From a virus, in IMG/VR virus record IMGVR_UViG_3300012964_000036, positions 1 through 32,485 of that record: a DNA stretch of 32,485 bases. The stretch is one strand, 5' to 3'. Of the stretch, positions 1 through 7,532 are shown in pieces (the stretch's first letter is position 1; each line of letters begins with the position of its first letter). A program made the position numbers and the translations under genes. The notes under the pieces were generated by a model, which was given only the letters and a program-made list of their open reading frames with translations, had not been told where the DNA came from and made no database searches.

Positions 1-216
1 CGACGCCAGGAGGGCGTCTGCGCGCCGGCGCCGAACCCATACGAGGAGCGGGCGGTCGAACTCTTCGCGACGGCCGTCGCCGCCTATGCCGAGGTCTCCG
101 GAATGCTCGCGCAGAACCAAACCGCTCGACGGCTCGACCAGCCGCCAGTCTATCTCGAGGAAGACTTCGGCGCGATCGCTGACGGCCTGCGAGCCGACAT
201 GAAGAGGAAGCCATGA
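1..216 (+). CDS. C-terminal part of an unknown early protein (cut by the window edge)
   Basis: The reading frame is open from the first base and ends with TGA at 214-216, leaving 71 residues. The visible part is helical and charged, ends in the basic tail MKRKP, and shows no domain I recognise. Its stop codon overlaps the ATG of the next gene (ATGA), the coupling pattern used throughout this early module, which supports it as a real gene. The true start and the domain content lie outside the window. Confidence 0.6.
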   Translation, partial: RRQEGVCAPAPNPYEERAVELFATAVAAYAEVSGMLAQNQTARRLDQPPVYLEEDFGAIADGLRADMKRKP

Positions 217-554
217 CCCCGACCCAACGGAAGCTTCTCGAGTATCTGACGAAGTACATCGGCGACCACGGCGGCGAGGCGCCGACGTTCAACATGATGA
301 AGGACCATCTCGGGCTCCGAAGCAAAAGCGGCATCCATCGACTGCTCTCCGCCCTCGAAGAGCGCGGGAAAATTCGCCGCCTTCGCAACCGCGCGTGGTC
401 CATCGAGCTGCTCGACCGCCAGCACGCGCTCGGTCCTCAGATGTCCGCGCGTCTCGACGAGTATTGTCGGGCGACCGGCGAGCAACACGTCGCCGTCATC
501 ACCGCCGCGTTCCTCGACTACTTCGCCAGCCATCCGGTCGGGAGGCGCGAATGA
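213..554 (+). CDS. LexA-like winged-helix DNA-binding protein
   Basis: The protein has 113 residues. Residues 3-66 resemble the N-terminal DNA-binding domain of LexA: a first helix starting TPTQRKLLEYL, a 'GEAPTF..M' turn, a recognition-helix region (SGIHRLLSALEERG) and a wing (KIRRLRNRAWSIEL). The S24 protease half of LexA is absent; the remaining 45 residues are a short helical tail. It is therefore a candidate transcription regulator that cannot cleave itself. It starts inside the stop codon of the upstream gene and overlaps the next start (ATGA), so it is co-translated with its neighbours. The fold assignment is by motif recognition; target operators are unknown. It could regulate the early operon or the switch to late expression. 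Confidence 0.7.
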   Translation: MTPTQRKLLEYLTKYIGDHGGEAPTFNMMKDHLGLRSKSGIHRLLSALEERGKIRRLRNRAWSIELLDRQHALGPQMSARLDEYCRATGEQHVAVITAAFLDYFASHPVGRRE

Positions 555-865
555 CCCAGGCGGTCGCCGAAGACCTCTTCTCGTTCGCCGCCGCCGAGGC
601 GGTCGTCGACGAGATGCCCGACGGCGTCCCGGTCGAGGTCTGCCTTCTGTTCGAGAAGCTCGCGCTCGAGGTCCGGGCGCTCGGCTTCGAGCGATACTCG
701 GCGCGCGCGATCATCCACCGAATCCGGTGGCACGAGACCATCGAGAAGGGTAACCGCGAGTTCAAGTGTAACAACAACTGGACGCCGGCGATGGCCCGGT
801 GGATTGCCGCGAAACACCCTCACATGGCGGAGTTCTTCGAGCTCCGGGAAAGTCCGAACCGATGA
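551..865 (+). CDS. Conserved phage protein of unknown function
   Basis: The protein has 104 residues. The start is ATG at 551, which overlaps the previous stop (ATGA), rather than the longer upstream extension that would run through the LexA-like gene. The C-terminal half contains a tryptophan- and asparagine-rich stretch (RIRWHETIEKG, then FKCNNNWTPAMARW) followed by AKHP and FFELR. I have the impression that this pattern is common in hypothetical proteins of proteobacterial phages and prophages, but I cannot attach a function. It lies between a DNA-binding protein and a HerA-like ATPase, so a DNA-related early role is plausible but not shown. Confidence 0.65.
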   Translation: MTQAVAEDLFSFAAAEAVVDEMPDGVPVEVCLLFEKLALEVRALGFERYSARAIIHRIRWHETIEKGNREFKCNNNWTPAMARWIAAKHPHMAEFFELRESPNR

Positions 866-1056
866 CGAGGCCTATCGACCCGCAACAGGCCGAGCTCGAG
901 GCCGTCGAGCAGCAGCTCGTCGAATGGAAGCGTCGAGCGAAAAATTACGGCCAGCACGGAATGAAGACGCCGCCGCACGTCGAGCGGCGAATCGACATGC
1001 TCAAGGCGGACGCCCGCTTGCTCCGCGAACAGATGACCCGAAGGGAAACGAGATGA
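862..1056 (+). CDS. Small helical protein of unknown function
   Basis: The protein has 64 residues. The start is chosen at ATG 862, overlapping the TGA of the preceding gene. Residues 8-62 are almost entirely charged and helix-forming (QQAELEAVEQQLVEWKRRA, then ERRIDMLKADARLL), consistent with a short coiled coil. Its stop overlaps the ATG of the HerA-like ATPase gene (ATGA at 1053-1056), so the two are translationally coupled. A role as a partner or adaptor of the ATPase is only suggested by this arrangement. Confidence 0.6.
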   Translation: MTRPIDPQQAELEAVEQQLVEWKRRAKNYGQHGMKTPPHVERRIDMLKADARLLREQMTRRETR

Positions 1057-2849
1057 CCTACCAGATACCGGAATCGATAACGAAGCGTCATACCGCCATC
1101 GTCGGAATGACCGGGTCGGGCAAGTCGTCGACCGAGCGGCTCATCGTCGAACTCGTCGTCGCCCAGGGCGCGCGCGTCTGCGTTCTCGACACGGTCAAGT
1201 CGGATTGGTGGGGTATAACCTCGAGCCGGAACGGGAAGGCGGCCGGCCTCCCGTTCAAGATCCTCGGCGGCCCTCGCGGTCACGTCAACATCGGGGAGAA
1301 GGACGGGAAAATCATCGGCCAGTTGGTCGGCTCCGGGAAGCTCCCGCTCTCGATCATCGACATGGCCGACTTCGGGCCCGGCGGCCTGCAACGGTTCTTC
1401 GCCGACTTCGCCGCGTCGATGTGGAAGAACACGAAGGGCGTCGTCTACCTCGTCATCGAGGAGGCCCACGAGGTCGCGCCGAAGGAGCGCGCTGGCTTCG
1501 GCGCCGAAAACATAGCGATCCATTGGGCGAAGAAGCTCGCGACCGGAAGCCGAACGAAGGGCATCCGACTCGTCGTCGCGACGCAACGCGTCCAATCGCT
1601 CCACAACGCGGTCCTCTCGAGCTGCGAGACGATCATCACCCACCGCATAGGGTTCAAGGACGACCAGGACCCGGTCATCAAGTGGATGAAGTCTAAAATC
1701 GGGAAGGAGAACGCCGCGCTCGTCGAGCGGGACATCGCCAACCTCCAGGACGGCGAGGGCTTCATCGCCGCCGGCGTCCCGGTCAAGATGTTCGAGCGCG
1801 TCAAGTTTCCGATGTTCAAGACATTCGATAACACGAAGACGCCGGAGAACGACGACGACCTGACCAAAATCGCGACCGCGCCCGTCGACGTCGGCGAGCT
1901 CAAGGCGATCATCGGTGAGGCCGTCGAGAAGGAGAAGGCCGACGACCCAAGGGCGCTCCGCGCGGCCCTCCTCGCCAAGGACCGGAGAATCGCGGAGCTC
2001 GAGCGCACCGCCGGTACCGCGAAGTCCGCTCCGCCGGCGGCCGACCCGGCGGCGCTCGAGACGGCGGAGAAGCGCGGCTTCGAGCGGGCGAAGAAGGAGG
2101 CGGCGACGGCCGCTCGAGACCTCATCATCGCGGCGGCGGCCGACATCGAGAAGATGGTTCAGCCGTTCGCCGAGACGACGACGAAGGCCGTTCACGACTT
2201 CCGGGTCGCGGCCGCCGACCGGCTCAAGGACCTCGTCCGGACGAAGCAGGCCGAGCTCGCGACGGCATGGGCGCCGTCGGTCGTGGGTCGCGCGCTGCGC
2301 GGCGAGGACGTCGGCGTCGGCCGCGCGAAGCCGCCGGAAGCACCTCGACCGGCGCCGCCGGCTCGCGACATGTCCAAGGTCGTCTATGACGTCGACCTTC
2401 CGGCCGCCGCCCGCGAGATGCTCGTCGTCCTCGACACAAACCCGCCGGTCAAGCGGAGTTGGAGCCAGGTCGCGTCGCTCTCCGGTCGGAAGGCCCGCGG
2501 CGGGTCGTTCAACAAGGCGAAGACCGCGCTCCAGGCGAGCGGCCTCATCGTCGAGGCGAACGGCCTCATTCAAATCCGGGAGCCGTCCGCGTCGGCCGTC
2601 GACGGCAACCTGCCGCCGGCGGAGCTCGTCGAGATGTGGGCGAGCCGGCTCTCGGGCGGAGCCCCGAAGGTTCTCCGCTATCTCTTTGAAATCGGCGGCC
2701 GGGCCAACCAGCTCGACGTCGCGTCCGCTCTCAATATCCAACCGAAAGGAGGGTCTTGGAATAAGGCCTGGAAAGAACTCCGCGACAACGACATCGTCGT
2801 CGTGACGTCCGGCGAGGCGAGCCTCACCGAAATGTTTTCACCCAACTAG
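1053..2849 (+). CDS. HerA/DUF87-type ATPase with tandem C-terminal winged-helix-like domains
   Basis: The 598-residue protein starts at ATG 1053, coupled to the upstream stop. Residues 10-260 form a P-loop ATPase of the HerA/FtsK group: Walker A GMTGSGKS at 18-25, Walker B VVYLVIEEAHE at 130-140 with two acidic residues, and a sensor-like VVATQR at 174-179. Known members are hexameric DNA translocases. Residues 280-400 are charged, alanine-rich and probably coiled coil, followed by a proline-rich linker at about 425-440. The C-terminus holds two related winged-helix-like segments at about 446-510 and 523-597; each contains a GGS(F/W)NKA motif followed by a helix and a beta wing, which suggests an internal duplication. 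No NurA-type nuclease partner is visible in the window. Likely roles are DNA translocation, processing or takeover of host DNA. Confidence 0.8.
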   Translation: MTYQIPESITKRHTAIVGMTGSGKSSTERLIVELVVAQGARVCVLDTVKSDWWGITSSRNGKAAGLPFKILGGPRGHVNIGEKDGKIIGQLVGSGKLPLSIIDMADFGPGGLQRFFADFAASMWKNTKGVVYLVIEEAHEVAPKERAGFGAENIAIHWAKKLATGSRTKGIRLVVATQRVQSLHNAVLSSCETIITHRIGFKDDQDPVIKWMKSKIGKENAALVERDIANLQDGEGFIAAGVPVKMFERVKFPMFKTFDNTKTPENDDDLTKIATAPVDVGELKAIIGEAVEKEKADDPRALRAALLAKDRRIAELERTAGTAKSAPPAADPAALETAEKRGFERAKKEAATAARDLIIAAAADIEKMVQPFAETTTKAVHDFRVAAADRLKDLVRTKQAELATAWAPSVVGRALRGEDVGVGRAKPPEAPRPAPPARDMSKVVYDVDLPAAAREMLVVLDTNPPVKRSWSQVASLSGRKARGGSFNKAKTALQASGLIVEANGLIQIREPSASAVDGNLPPAELVEMWASRLSGGAPKVLRYLFEIGGRANQLDVASALNIQPKGGSWNKAWKELRDNDIVVVTSGEASLTEMFSPN

Positions 2850-2870
2850 ACCACCCACCGGAGAAGAACC

Positions 2871-4613
2871 ATGAAGACCGCTACCGCGTCCCCGACCTCG
2901 AGCGAGGTCGTCAAGCTCTCGCAACTCACCATCGACCCGGTCAACGTCCGGAAGACCAATCGAGGCGCCGAACCGAAGTTCGCCTCGAGCATCGCGAAGC
3001 GCGGCGTCCTCGCCCCGTTTACCGTTCGCCGCGACGTCAAGTCCGGATTCTTCCTCGTCACCGACGGCGGCGAGCGGCTCCAGGCGCTCCAATACCTGCG
3101 CAAGAACAAGAAGACCGCGAAGGGCGTCCTCGTGACCGACGACTTCAAGGTCAAGGTCGAGGTTACCGACCGCTCCGACGCCGACGCCCGGTCGACGAGC
3201 CTCGCGCTTAACCTAATCCGCCACGACATGCATCCGGTCGACGAGTTCGAGGCGTTCGCCGCGATGGTCAAGGACGGCGCGACCCTCGAGGACATCGGCG
3301 ATGAATATAACCGGAAGCCGGCCGAGGTTCGACAGGCGCTCTCGCTCGCGTCGATCGCACCCGAGATTCGCGCGGCGTGGCGCGAGGGCAAGCTGAACGG
3401 CGCGGCGGCCGAGGCCTACGCGCAGACCCAGGACCTCGAGCATCAGGTCCGTATATTCAAAAAGCTCAAGGGTCGCGCCGGCGAAGCGTGGTCGGTCAAC
3501 CAGGAGGTTCGCGGCGCGAACGAGCATCGAATTGGCGTCCTGCTCAAGCTCGTCGGCCAGAAGGAATACGAGGCGGCCGGCCATCAGGTGAACACGTCTC
3601 TCTTCGTCGACGACGACCGCCAGCCGGTAACCGTCAACAACGTCCCGGCGCTCAAGGCGATGGCCGCGAAGAAAGTCGAGGCCGAGTGCGAGCGGCTCAA
3701 GGCCGACGGTTGGGGGTGGGCTATCCCGAAGGACGAAGCCCCGCGCGACATCTACGCGTGGCGCCGCCTTCCCGACGGCAAACCGACCGCCGACATGAAG
3801 AAGCTCGCCGGCTGCACGGTGAACGTCTCCTTCAACGGAACGCTCGAGGTCGAGCGCGGCTACCTCAAGCCGGGCGTTAGCGTCAAAATCGAGAAGACGG
3901 CCGCGCAGAAGGCCGCCGCCCGCAAGGCCGGCCCGACGAACCCGGGCATCATCTCGGCCGCGCTGACCTCTCGCATGTCCGAGGCGCTTACATCGGCGAC
4001 GGCGACCGTCGTCTCGGCGGCCGACCCCGACATGGTCTTGCGCCTCGCCATCGCCGGGCTCCTCTGCTCGACTGGCTTCGGCTCGAGTTCGCCGATTTGC
4101 CTCAAGCACTCGGGGATGCTCAGCCGCAAGGACGAGGACGCCGACGACGACCGCGACTTCGCGAAGGAGCTCGCCAAGCTCGCGAAGGTCGGCCGACCGG
4201 CCCTGCTCAAGCAGTTCGCCGCGCTCGTCGGAATGTCGGTCGACCTCACGAGCCACCACTCGGACCGCCGGCTCGACGTCGCCGGTGACGGGGAAGACGA
4301 CGACGGGACGGCCGCCACGCTGGTCAACTTCGTCCCGCAGAAGGACCTCCAGAAGGCGCTCCTCGCGACATTCAACGTCGACGACTACTTCGAGAATGCC
4401 CCGGGAGCTCTCGCGCTCGCGGCCATCGCCGACATGGGCTTGACCCCGCTTAAGAACGTCAAGAAGGCGGCCCAAGCCAAGATGGCGGCCGACCACGCGA
4501 AGAAGCTCGGGTGGCTCCCGCCGCAACTCCGGACGAAGGGCTATACCGGACCGAAGTCGAAGCCTGCGGCGAAGAAGAAGGCGAAGGCCTCAAGCCGGAA
4601 GAAGCGCGCGTGA
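2871..4613 (+). CDS. ParB-like DNA-binding protein (ParB/Srx domain)
   Basis: The 580-residue protein starts at ATG 2871 with GGAG just upstream (2850-2870). Residues 14-120 form a ParB/sulfiredoxin-type domain: DPVNVR at 22-27, GGERLQAL at 66-73 in the position of the nucleotide-binding GERR box, and NLIRHDMHPVDEF at about 114-126, corresponding to the ENLxRxxLxPxEEA box. A helix-turn-helix region follows at about 138-165 (GATLEDIGDEYNRKPAEVRQ). The remaining 400 residues are unfamiliar and end in a Lys/Ala-rich tail (545-580). ParB proteins are CTP-dependent DNA clamps that load at parS; this one resembles the large plasmid and phage versions. No ParA is visible. A parS-like site occurs at 10993-11008. 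The last codon overlaps the GTG of the methylase-like gene. Confidence 0.85.
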   Translation: MKTATASPTSSEVVKLSQLTIDPVNVRKTNRGAEPKFASSIAKRGVLAPFTVRRDVKSGFFLVTDGGERLQALQYLRKNKKTAKGVLVTDDFKVKVEVTDRSDADARSTSLALNLIRHDMHPVDEFEAFAAMVKDGATLEDIGDEYNRKPAEVRQALSLASIAPEIRAAWREGKLNGAAAEAYAQTQDLEHQVRIFKKLKGRAGEAWSVNQEVRGANEHRIGVLLKLVGQKEYEAAGHQVNTSLFVDDDRQPVTVNNVPALKAMAAKKVEAECERLKADGWGWAIPKDEAPRDIYAWRRLPDGKPTADMKKLAGCTVNVSFNGTLEVERGYLKPGVSVKIEKTAAQKAAARKAGPTNPGIISAALTSRMSEALTSATATVVSAADPDMVLRLAIAGLLCSTGFGSSSPICLKHSGMLSRKDEDADDDRDFAKELAKLAKVGRPALLKQFAALVGMSVDLTSHHSDRRLDVAGDGEDDDGTAATLVNFVPQKDLQKALLATFNVDDYFENAPGALALAAIADMGLTPLKNVKKAAQAKMAADHAKKLGWLPPQLRTKGYTGPKSKPAAKKKAKASSRKKRA

Positions 4614-5413
4614 AGAAGCGCGCCGTCGTCCTAACGACCGACGCGCACCGACCCGCCTTCGACGACTTCGCCGACGCCATGCGCGCGGCGGAGTCGAACG
4701 AGGGCTGGCGGTCGTCGGAGGTCCTACGCAACTTCCTCGAGGCCGCGTACTTCGCCGTGCGCGGCCGCTTCCTCCTCGGCGAGGTCTGGAAGGCGAACGA
4801 GGCCGACTACATGAGAATCGTCGAGACGTGCCGGAAGCCGAGCGAGACGATGGGCGCTCTCGCGAAGATGCTCGCCGCGACGACCCGCGCGCTCTTAACC
4901 GAGCCGGTCGACTTTATCGGCCCGGTCTTCTCCGAGCTCTCGGCCGACGCCGGGATGGGCCAGTTCTTCACGCCCTATTCCCTCTCATACATGATGGCGA
5001 AGATGACCCTCGGCGACGACCCGCGCTCGATGATCGGCGAGAAGGGCTACGTCTCGATGATGGAGCCGGCCTGCGGCGTCGGCGGGATGATCCTCGCGAC
5101 GAACGTCGCGCTGCGCGAGGCCGGGTTCGACGTCGCGCGCGAGGTCCACTGGACGGCCGTCGACGTCGACCGGCGGGCGTTCTGCGCCTGCTACCTTCAA
5201 CTCGCGCTGACCGACGTTTCGGCGGACGTCTACCGGGGAAATTCGCTCGGACCGCTCGAGAACCTCGTCGGGTGCCGAACGCCGGCGGCGATGTTCTTTC
5301 CGAAGCGATTGCCGAGCGATGGCGCGGCGCGGCCGGTCCCTCTCGAGGTCGAGCCGCCGGCGGCCGTCGCTGGCCCGAATCCTGAGCCGCCCCTACAGTT
5401 AAATTTGTTTTGA
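4610..5413 (+). CDS. N6-adenine methylase-like protein lacking the NPPY motif
   Basis: The 267-residue protein is read from GTG 4610, which overlaps the ParB stop (GTGA); a longer upstream ATG frame would run through the ParB tail. Residues 117-122 are GQFFTP, the signature that precedes the SAM-binding region in HsdM-type methylases. Motif I is EPACGVGGM at 152-160, and AVDVD at 183-187 fits the acidic loop binding the SAM ribose. The expected catalytic (N/D)PP(Y/F) is missing: where it should lie the chain reads YRGNSLGPLENLVGCRTPA and then becomes a proline-rich tail. The very C-terminus, QLNLF, matches the bacterial sliding-clamp binding consensus QL(S/D)LF. It may bind SAM and the clamp without methylating adenine, or use a non-standard active site. 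Confidence 0.75.
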   Translation: MKKRAVVLTTDAHRPAFDDFADAMRAAESNEGWRSSEVLRNFLEAAYFAVRGRFLLGEVWKANEADYMRIVETCRKPSETMGALAKMLAATTRALLTEPVDFIGPVFSELSADAGMGQFFTPYSLSYMMAKMTLGDDPRSMIGEKGYVSMMEPACGVGGMILATNVALREAGFDVAREVHWTAVDVDRRAFCACYLQLALTDVSADVYRGNSLGPLENLVGCRTPAAMFFPKRLPSDGAARPVPLEVEPPAAVAGPNPEPPLQLNLF

Positions 5414-5424
5414 AGGAGGAACCT

Positions 5425-5721
5425 ATGACCAAAACTATCGGCGAGAAGCTCGTCGACGACGTTCTACCAACCGCACCACGTTCCGAATTGGCGACGGCCA
5501 TCGACACCGCAATCGCGGCCGCAGTTCAACGCGGCTTCAAGCTCGGCTTCGAACACGCGGTCGAGGGCGGCCACGAGGCCGCGCGCCAGGTCCCGGAGCT
5601 CGCCGGCAAGGAGCCGCTCGTCCTCTACTTCGACAACGAGGCCGACCGCCGAGAGATGGTCGACGCCATCCACGCGGCGAAGCCAGGGCTCGTCGAGGCC
5701 CATTGGCCGAGCAAGTCGTGA
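5425..5721 (+). CDS. Small early protein of unknown function
   Basis: The protein has 98 residues. ATG 5425 is chosen because a strong AAGGAGGA ribosome-binding site (5413-5420) precedes it; an in-frame TTG at 5410 would place that site inside the coding region. The sequence is soluble, with an alanine-rich N-terminal helix region and a C-terminal part (LVLYFDNEADRREMVDAIH) that could be an alpha/beta unit. I do not recognise a family. The stop overlaps the GTG of the next gene. Confidence 0.6.
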   Translation: MTKTIGEKLVDDVLPTAPRSELATAIDTAIAAAVQRGFKLGFEHAVEGGHEAARQVPELAGKEPLVLYFDNEADRREMVDAIHAAKPGLVEAHWPSKS

Positions 5722-6308
5722 CCCGTCCGCCGAAGCGGCCGCGCCCAGGAATGCCTCCGGCGAGCGTCCGCGTGGTCGTCGCGCTGCGCCAGCTCGCGGG
5801 CTTCGGCGCGTCGGAGGCGCTTACGACGCGAGGCGACGGCGAGAAGGTCGACGCGTTCCTCGAGCGCCTACTCCTGGGCCTCGCCCTCTATATCGGCTGC
5901 GAGCGCGAGGATCTTCGGCTCGACCACGAACCGATGCTCCGGCGCCGGGCCTACGACCCGACCGTCACGAAGGTCGCCGACCGCTATACGCCGCACGCCC
6001 ATGACGCCGGGTGCCTCCTCTACCGGCCGCAGCCTCCGGAGTTCGCCGGGAGCCACCACGTCAAGACGAACGTCCGCGGCGAGCACGGCCAATACTCCGA
6101 CGTCGTCCTCGCGAAGCGCGAGCGCCGCCTCGAGCGACGCGAGCTGCTCGCGGCCGTCGCCGGCACGCCCATCAATGCGTTCGCGGCCGTCGCCGGACCG
6201 AAGCGCAAGTTCACTTTTCCCGTCAATAAATCGAAGCCGAAAAAGAAGTGGCCCTCGCGCCCCTTCCCGACCGGCCGGAAGTTCGACACCAGGAGGAAGA
6301 CACCATGA
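5718..6308 (+). CDS. Putative HNH-like phage protein
   Basis: The 196-residue protein is read from GTG 5718, overlapping the preceding TGA; an in-frame TTG at 5703 is less likely. The central part has a histidine- and aspartate-rich pattern (LRLDHEPMLRRRAYDP, then DAGCLLYRPQPPEF and HHVKTNVRGEHGQ). Its 'DHxPxL ... D...L.YR ... H..KT..RG' layout resembles degenerate HNH endonuclease-like proteins of proteobacterial phages. The C-terminus is very basic (KRKFTFPVNKSKPKKK), suggesting nucleic-acid contact. The HNH assignment is tentative because the central Asn/His of a canonical motif cannot be placed with certainty. The gene lies in an ATGA-linked series with the next two genes. Confidence 0.5.
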   Translation: MTRPPKRPRPGMPPASVRVVVALRQLAGFGASEALTTRGDGEKVDAFLERLLLGLALYIGCEREDLRLDHEPMLRRRAYDPTVTKVADRYTPHAHDAGCLLYRPQPPEFAGSHHVKTNVRGEHGQYSDVVLAKRERRLERRELLAAVAGTPINAFAAVAGPKRKFTFPVNKSKPKKKWPSRPFPTGRKFDTRRKTP

Positions 6309-6505
6309 TGCGCGCTGCCGTTCTATTCGACGAGCGAGACCGGAAGCTCGGGGTCGCCCGGGTACCGGACGCGACGCTCGTCATCGAACACGAGGGGCGG
6401 TTCTTCTTCCGCGACCAGGTCGCGGTCCGGCTCGCCGGCGGCGGAATCGGCGCGAAGTTCGTCGAGCGCGAGCCGGTCGTCCGCAACAAGCTGGAGCCGG
6501 CCTGA
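6305..6505 (+). CDS. Small protein of unknown function
   Basis: The protein has 66 residues. An AGGAGG ribosome-binding site at 6291-6296 precedes the ATG at 6305, which overlaps the upstream stop; a second ATG follows immediately. The sequence looks like a short beta-rich domain (RAAVLFDERDRKLGVARV, then LVIEHEGRFFFRD). No family is recognised. Its last base is the first base of the next start codon. Confidence 0.55.
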   Translation: MMRAAVLFDERDRKLGVARVPDATLVIEHEGRFFFRDQVAVRLAGGGIGAKFVEREPVVRNKLEPA

Positions 6506-6717
6506 TGATCGAGCACCCCGACGACTTTATGGAGCAGGCTCGCCTCACGCTCGTAACTGGCCTGAAGTTTAAGCAACGTATGAAGGATCGCGGTTTAACC
6601 GTTGCTCAGTCTATATGCCCGAAGTGCGGGAACCGGCTCGACGCCGCGCTCGTCGGCAGGAAGGGCCATTTTCATATGCTCTGCCGGACGCTCAACTGCC
6701 TCGCGATGATGGAGTAG
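6505..6717 (+). CDS. Small zinc-finger-like protein
   Basis: The protein has 70 residues and starts at ATG 6505, sharing one base with the upstream TGA (TGATG). The N-terminal 35 residues are helical; the C-terminal half has a cysteine cluster, CPKCGN, followed about 25 residues later by LCRTLNC. This can form a four-cysteine zinc ribbon or knuckle. Such small phage zinc proteins often bind nucleic acid or host polymerase, but nothing here shows which. The radical SAM gene starts six bases downstream. Confidence 0.6.
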   Translation: MIEHPDDFMEQARLTLVTGLKFKQRMKDRGLTVAQSICPKCGNRLDAALVGRKGHFHMLCRTLNCLAMME

Positions 6718-6722
6718 CTTTT

Positions 6723-7532
6723 ATGTCGAACTATTCCCCCGACCAGCCAATCGTCAAAGGCGCCGACGTGATTTACCCCCCGACCGGGCTCGCCGGCGAG
6801 TACGCTCCGCTCGCGACGAACCCCTACGTCGGCTGCGGGCACGGCTGCAAATATTGCTACGTCCCGCTCGTCTCGAAGCAGCCGCGCGCCGAGTTCAACG
6901 CGGGCGCGGTCGAGCGGAAGGGCTACCGCGAGCGGTTGCTGAACGACCTCAATCGCTACGAGCGCGCCGGCGAGCTCAATCATCAGGTCATGCTCTCGTT
7001 CATGACCGACCCCTATCACCCGGGCGACTCGAGCCTGACGACCTGGACCCTGCGCGCGCTCGCCGGCCGAGGCCTCGGGTTCTGCACGCTCACGAAGGGC
7101 GGCGCGCGGGCGCTCCGCGACCTGCCGCTCTTCCGGCCGGATCGCGACGCGTTCGCCTCGACGCTGACGTCGCTCGACGACGCGTTCTCGCTCAAGTGGG
7201 AACCGGACGCCGCACTCCCCGGCGACCGAATCGCGACGCTCCGGCGGTTTCACGAGGCGGGCATCTTCACCTGGGTCTCGCTCGAGCCGACGCTTGACGC
7301 GGCCGCGAGCCTCGCCATCGTCGAGGCGACCTGCGGCTTCGTCGACCTCTTCAAAATCGGGAAGGCAAACTACCTCAAGGGCTACGGCGCCGACACAGAC
7401 TGGCGAGACTATACCCTCCGGATGGTCGATGCCTGCCAGACGTTCGGCGTCCTCCACTATATCAAGAAGGACCTCCAGGAGTTCTTGCCGGCCGGCTACC
7501 CGAACCCGCTCCGCGTCGAGCAACACCGATAA
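6723..7532 (+). CDS. Radical SAM enzyme, spore-photoproduct-lyase-like
   Basis: The 269-residue protein starts at ATG 6723. The segment NPYVGCGHGCKYCYVP gives the radical SAM [4Fe-4S] motif CxxxCxxC with cysteines 38, 42 and 45. The following FMTDPYHPGD is typical of the SplB-like/Rv2578c-like radical SAM group, which includes spore photoproduct lyase and several uncharacterised proteins. A TIM-barrel core follows (FCTLTKGGARALRDL, WVSLEPTLD, FKIGKANY). Length fits a compact single-domain member. Substrate is unknown: family relationship permits DNA lesion repair or modification of a nucleotide or amino acid. It follows a methylase-like gene and a zinc-finger gene, so a DNA-modifying role is plausible but inferred. 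Confidence 0.8.
   Translation: MSNYSPDQPIVKGADVIYPPTGLAGEYAPLATNPYVGCGHGCKYCYVPLVSKQPRAEFNAGAVERKGYRERLLNDLNRYERAGELNHQVMLSFMTDPYHPGDSSLTTWTLRALAGRGLGFCTLTKGGARALRDLPLFRPDRDAFASTLTSLDDAFSLKWEPDAALPGDRIATLRRFHEAGIFTWVSLEPTLDAAASLAIVEATCGFVDLFKIGKANYLKGYGADTDWRDYTLRMVDACQTFGVLHYIKKDLQEFLPAGYPNPLRVEQHR

Noticed and set aside
945-2741. A 598-codon open frame on the minus strand opposite the HerA-like gene
   Set aside because: Arg/Asp-rich product without domains, caused by GC-rich codon use in the true gene; no ribosome-binding site.
5410-5424. TTG start for the 98-residue early protein
   Set aside because: It would swallow the strong AAGGAGGA site that serves ATG 5425.
7247-7254. GTTTCACG, a possible half parS site
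   Set aside because: Only eight bases match and the other half is absent; expected by chance in coding DNA.
1053-7532. Apparent preference for CTC and GTC codons and many TCGA tetramers as a sign of a special modification or host
   Set aside because: Noted by eye only; without counts against a host genome it is not evidence.
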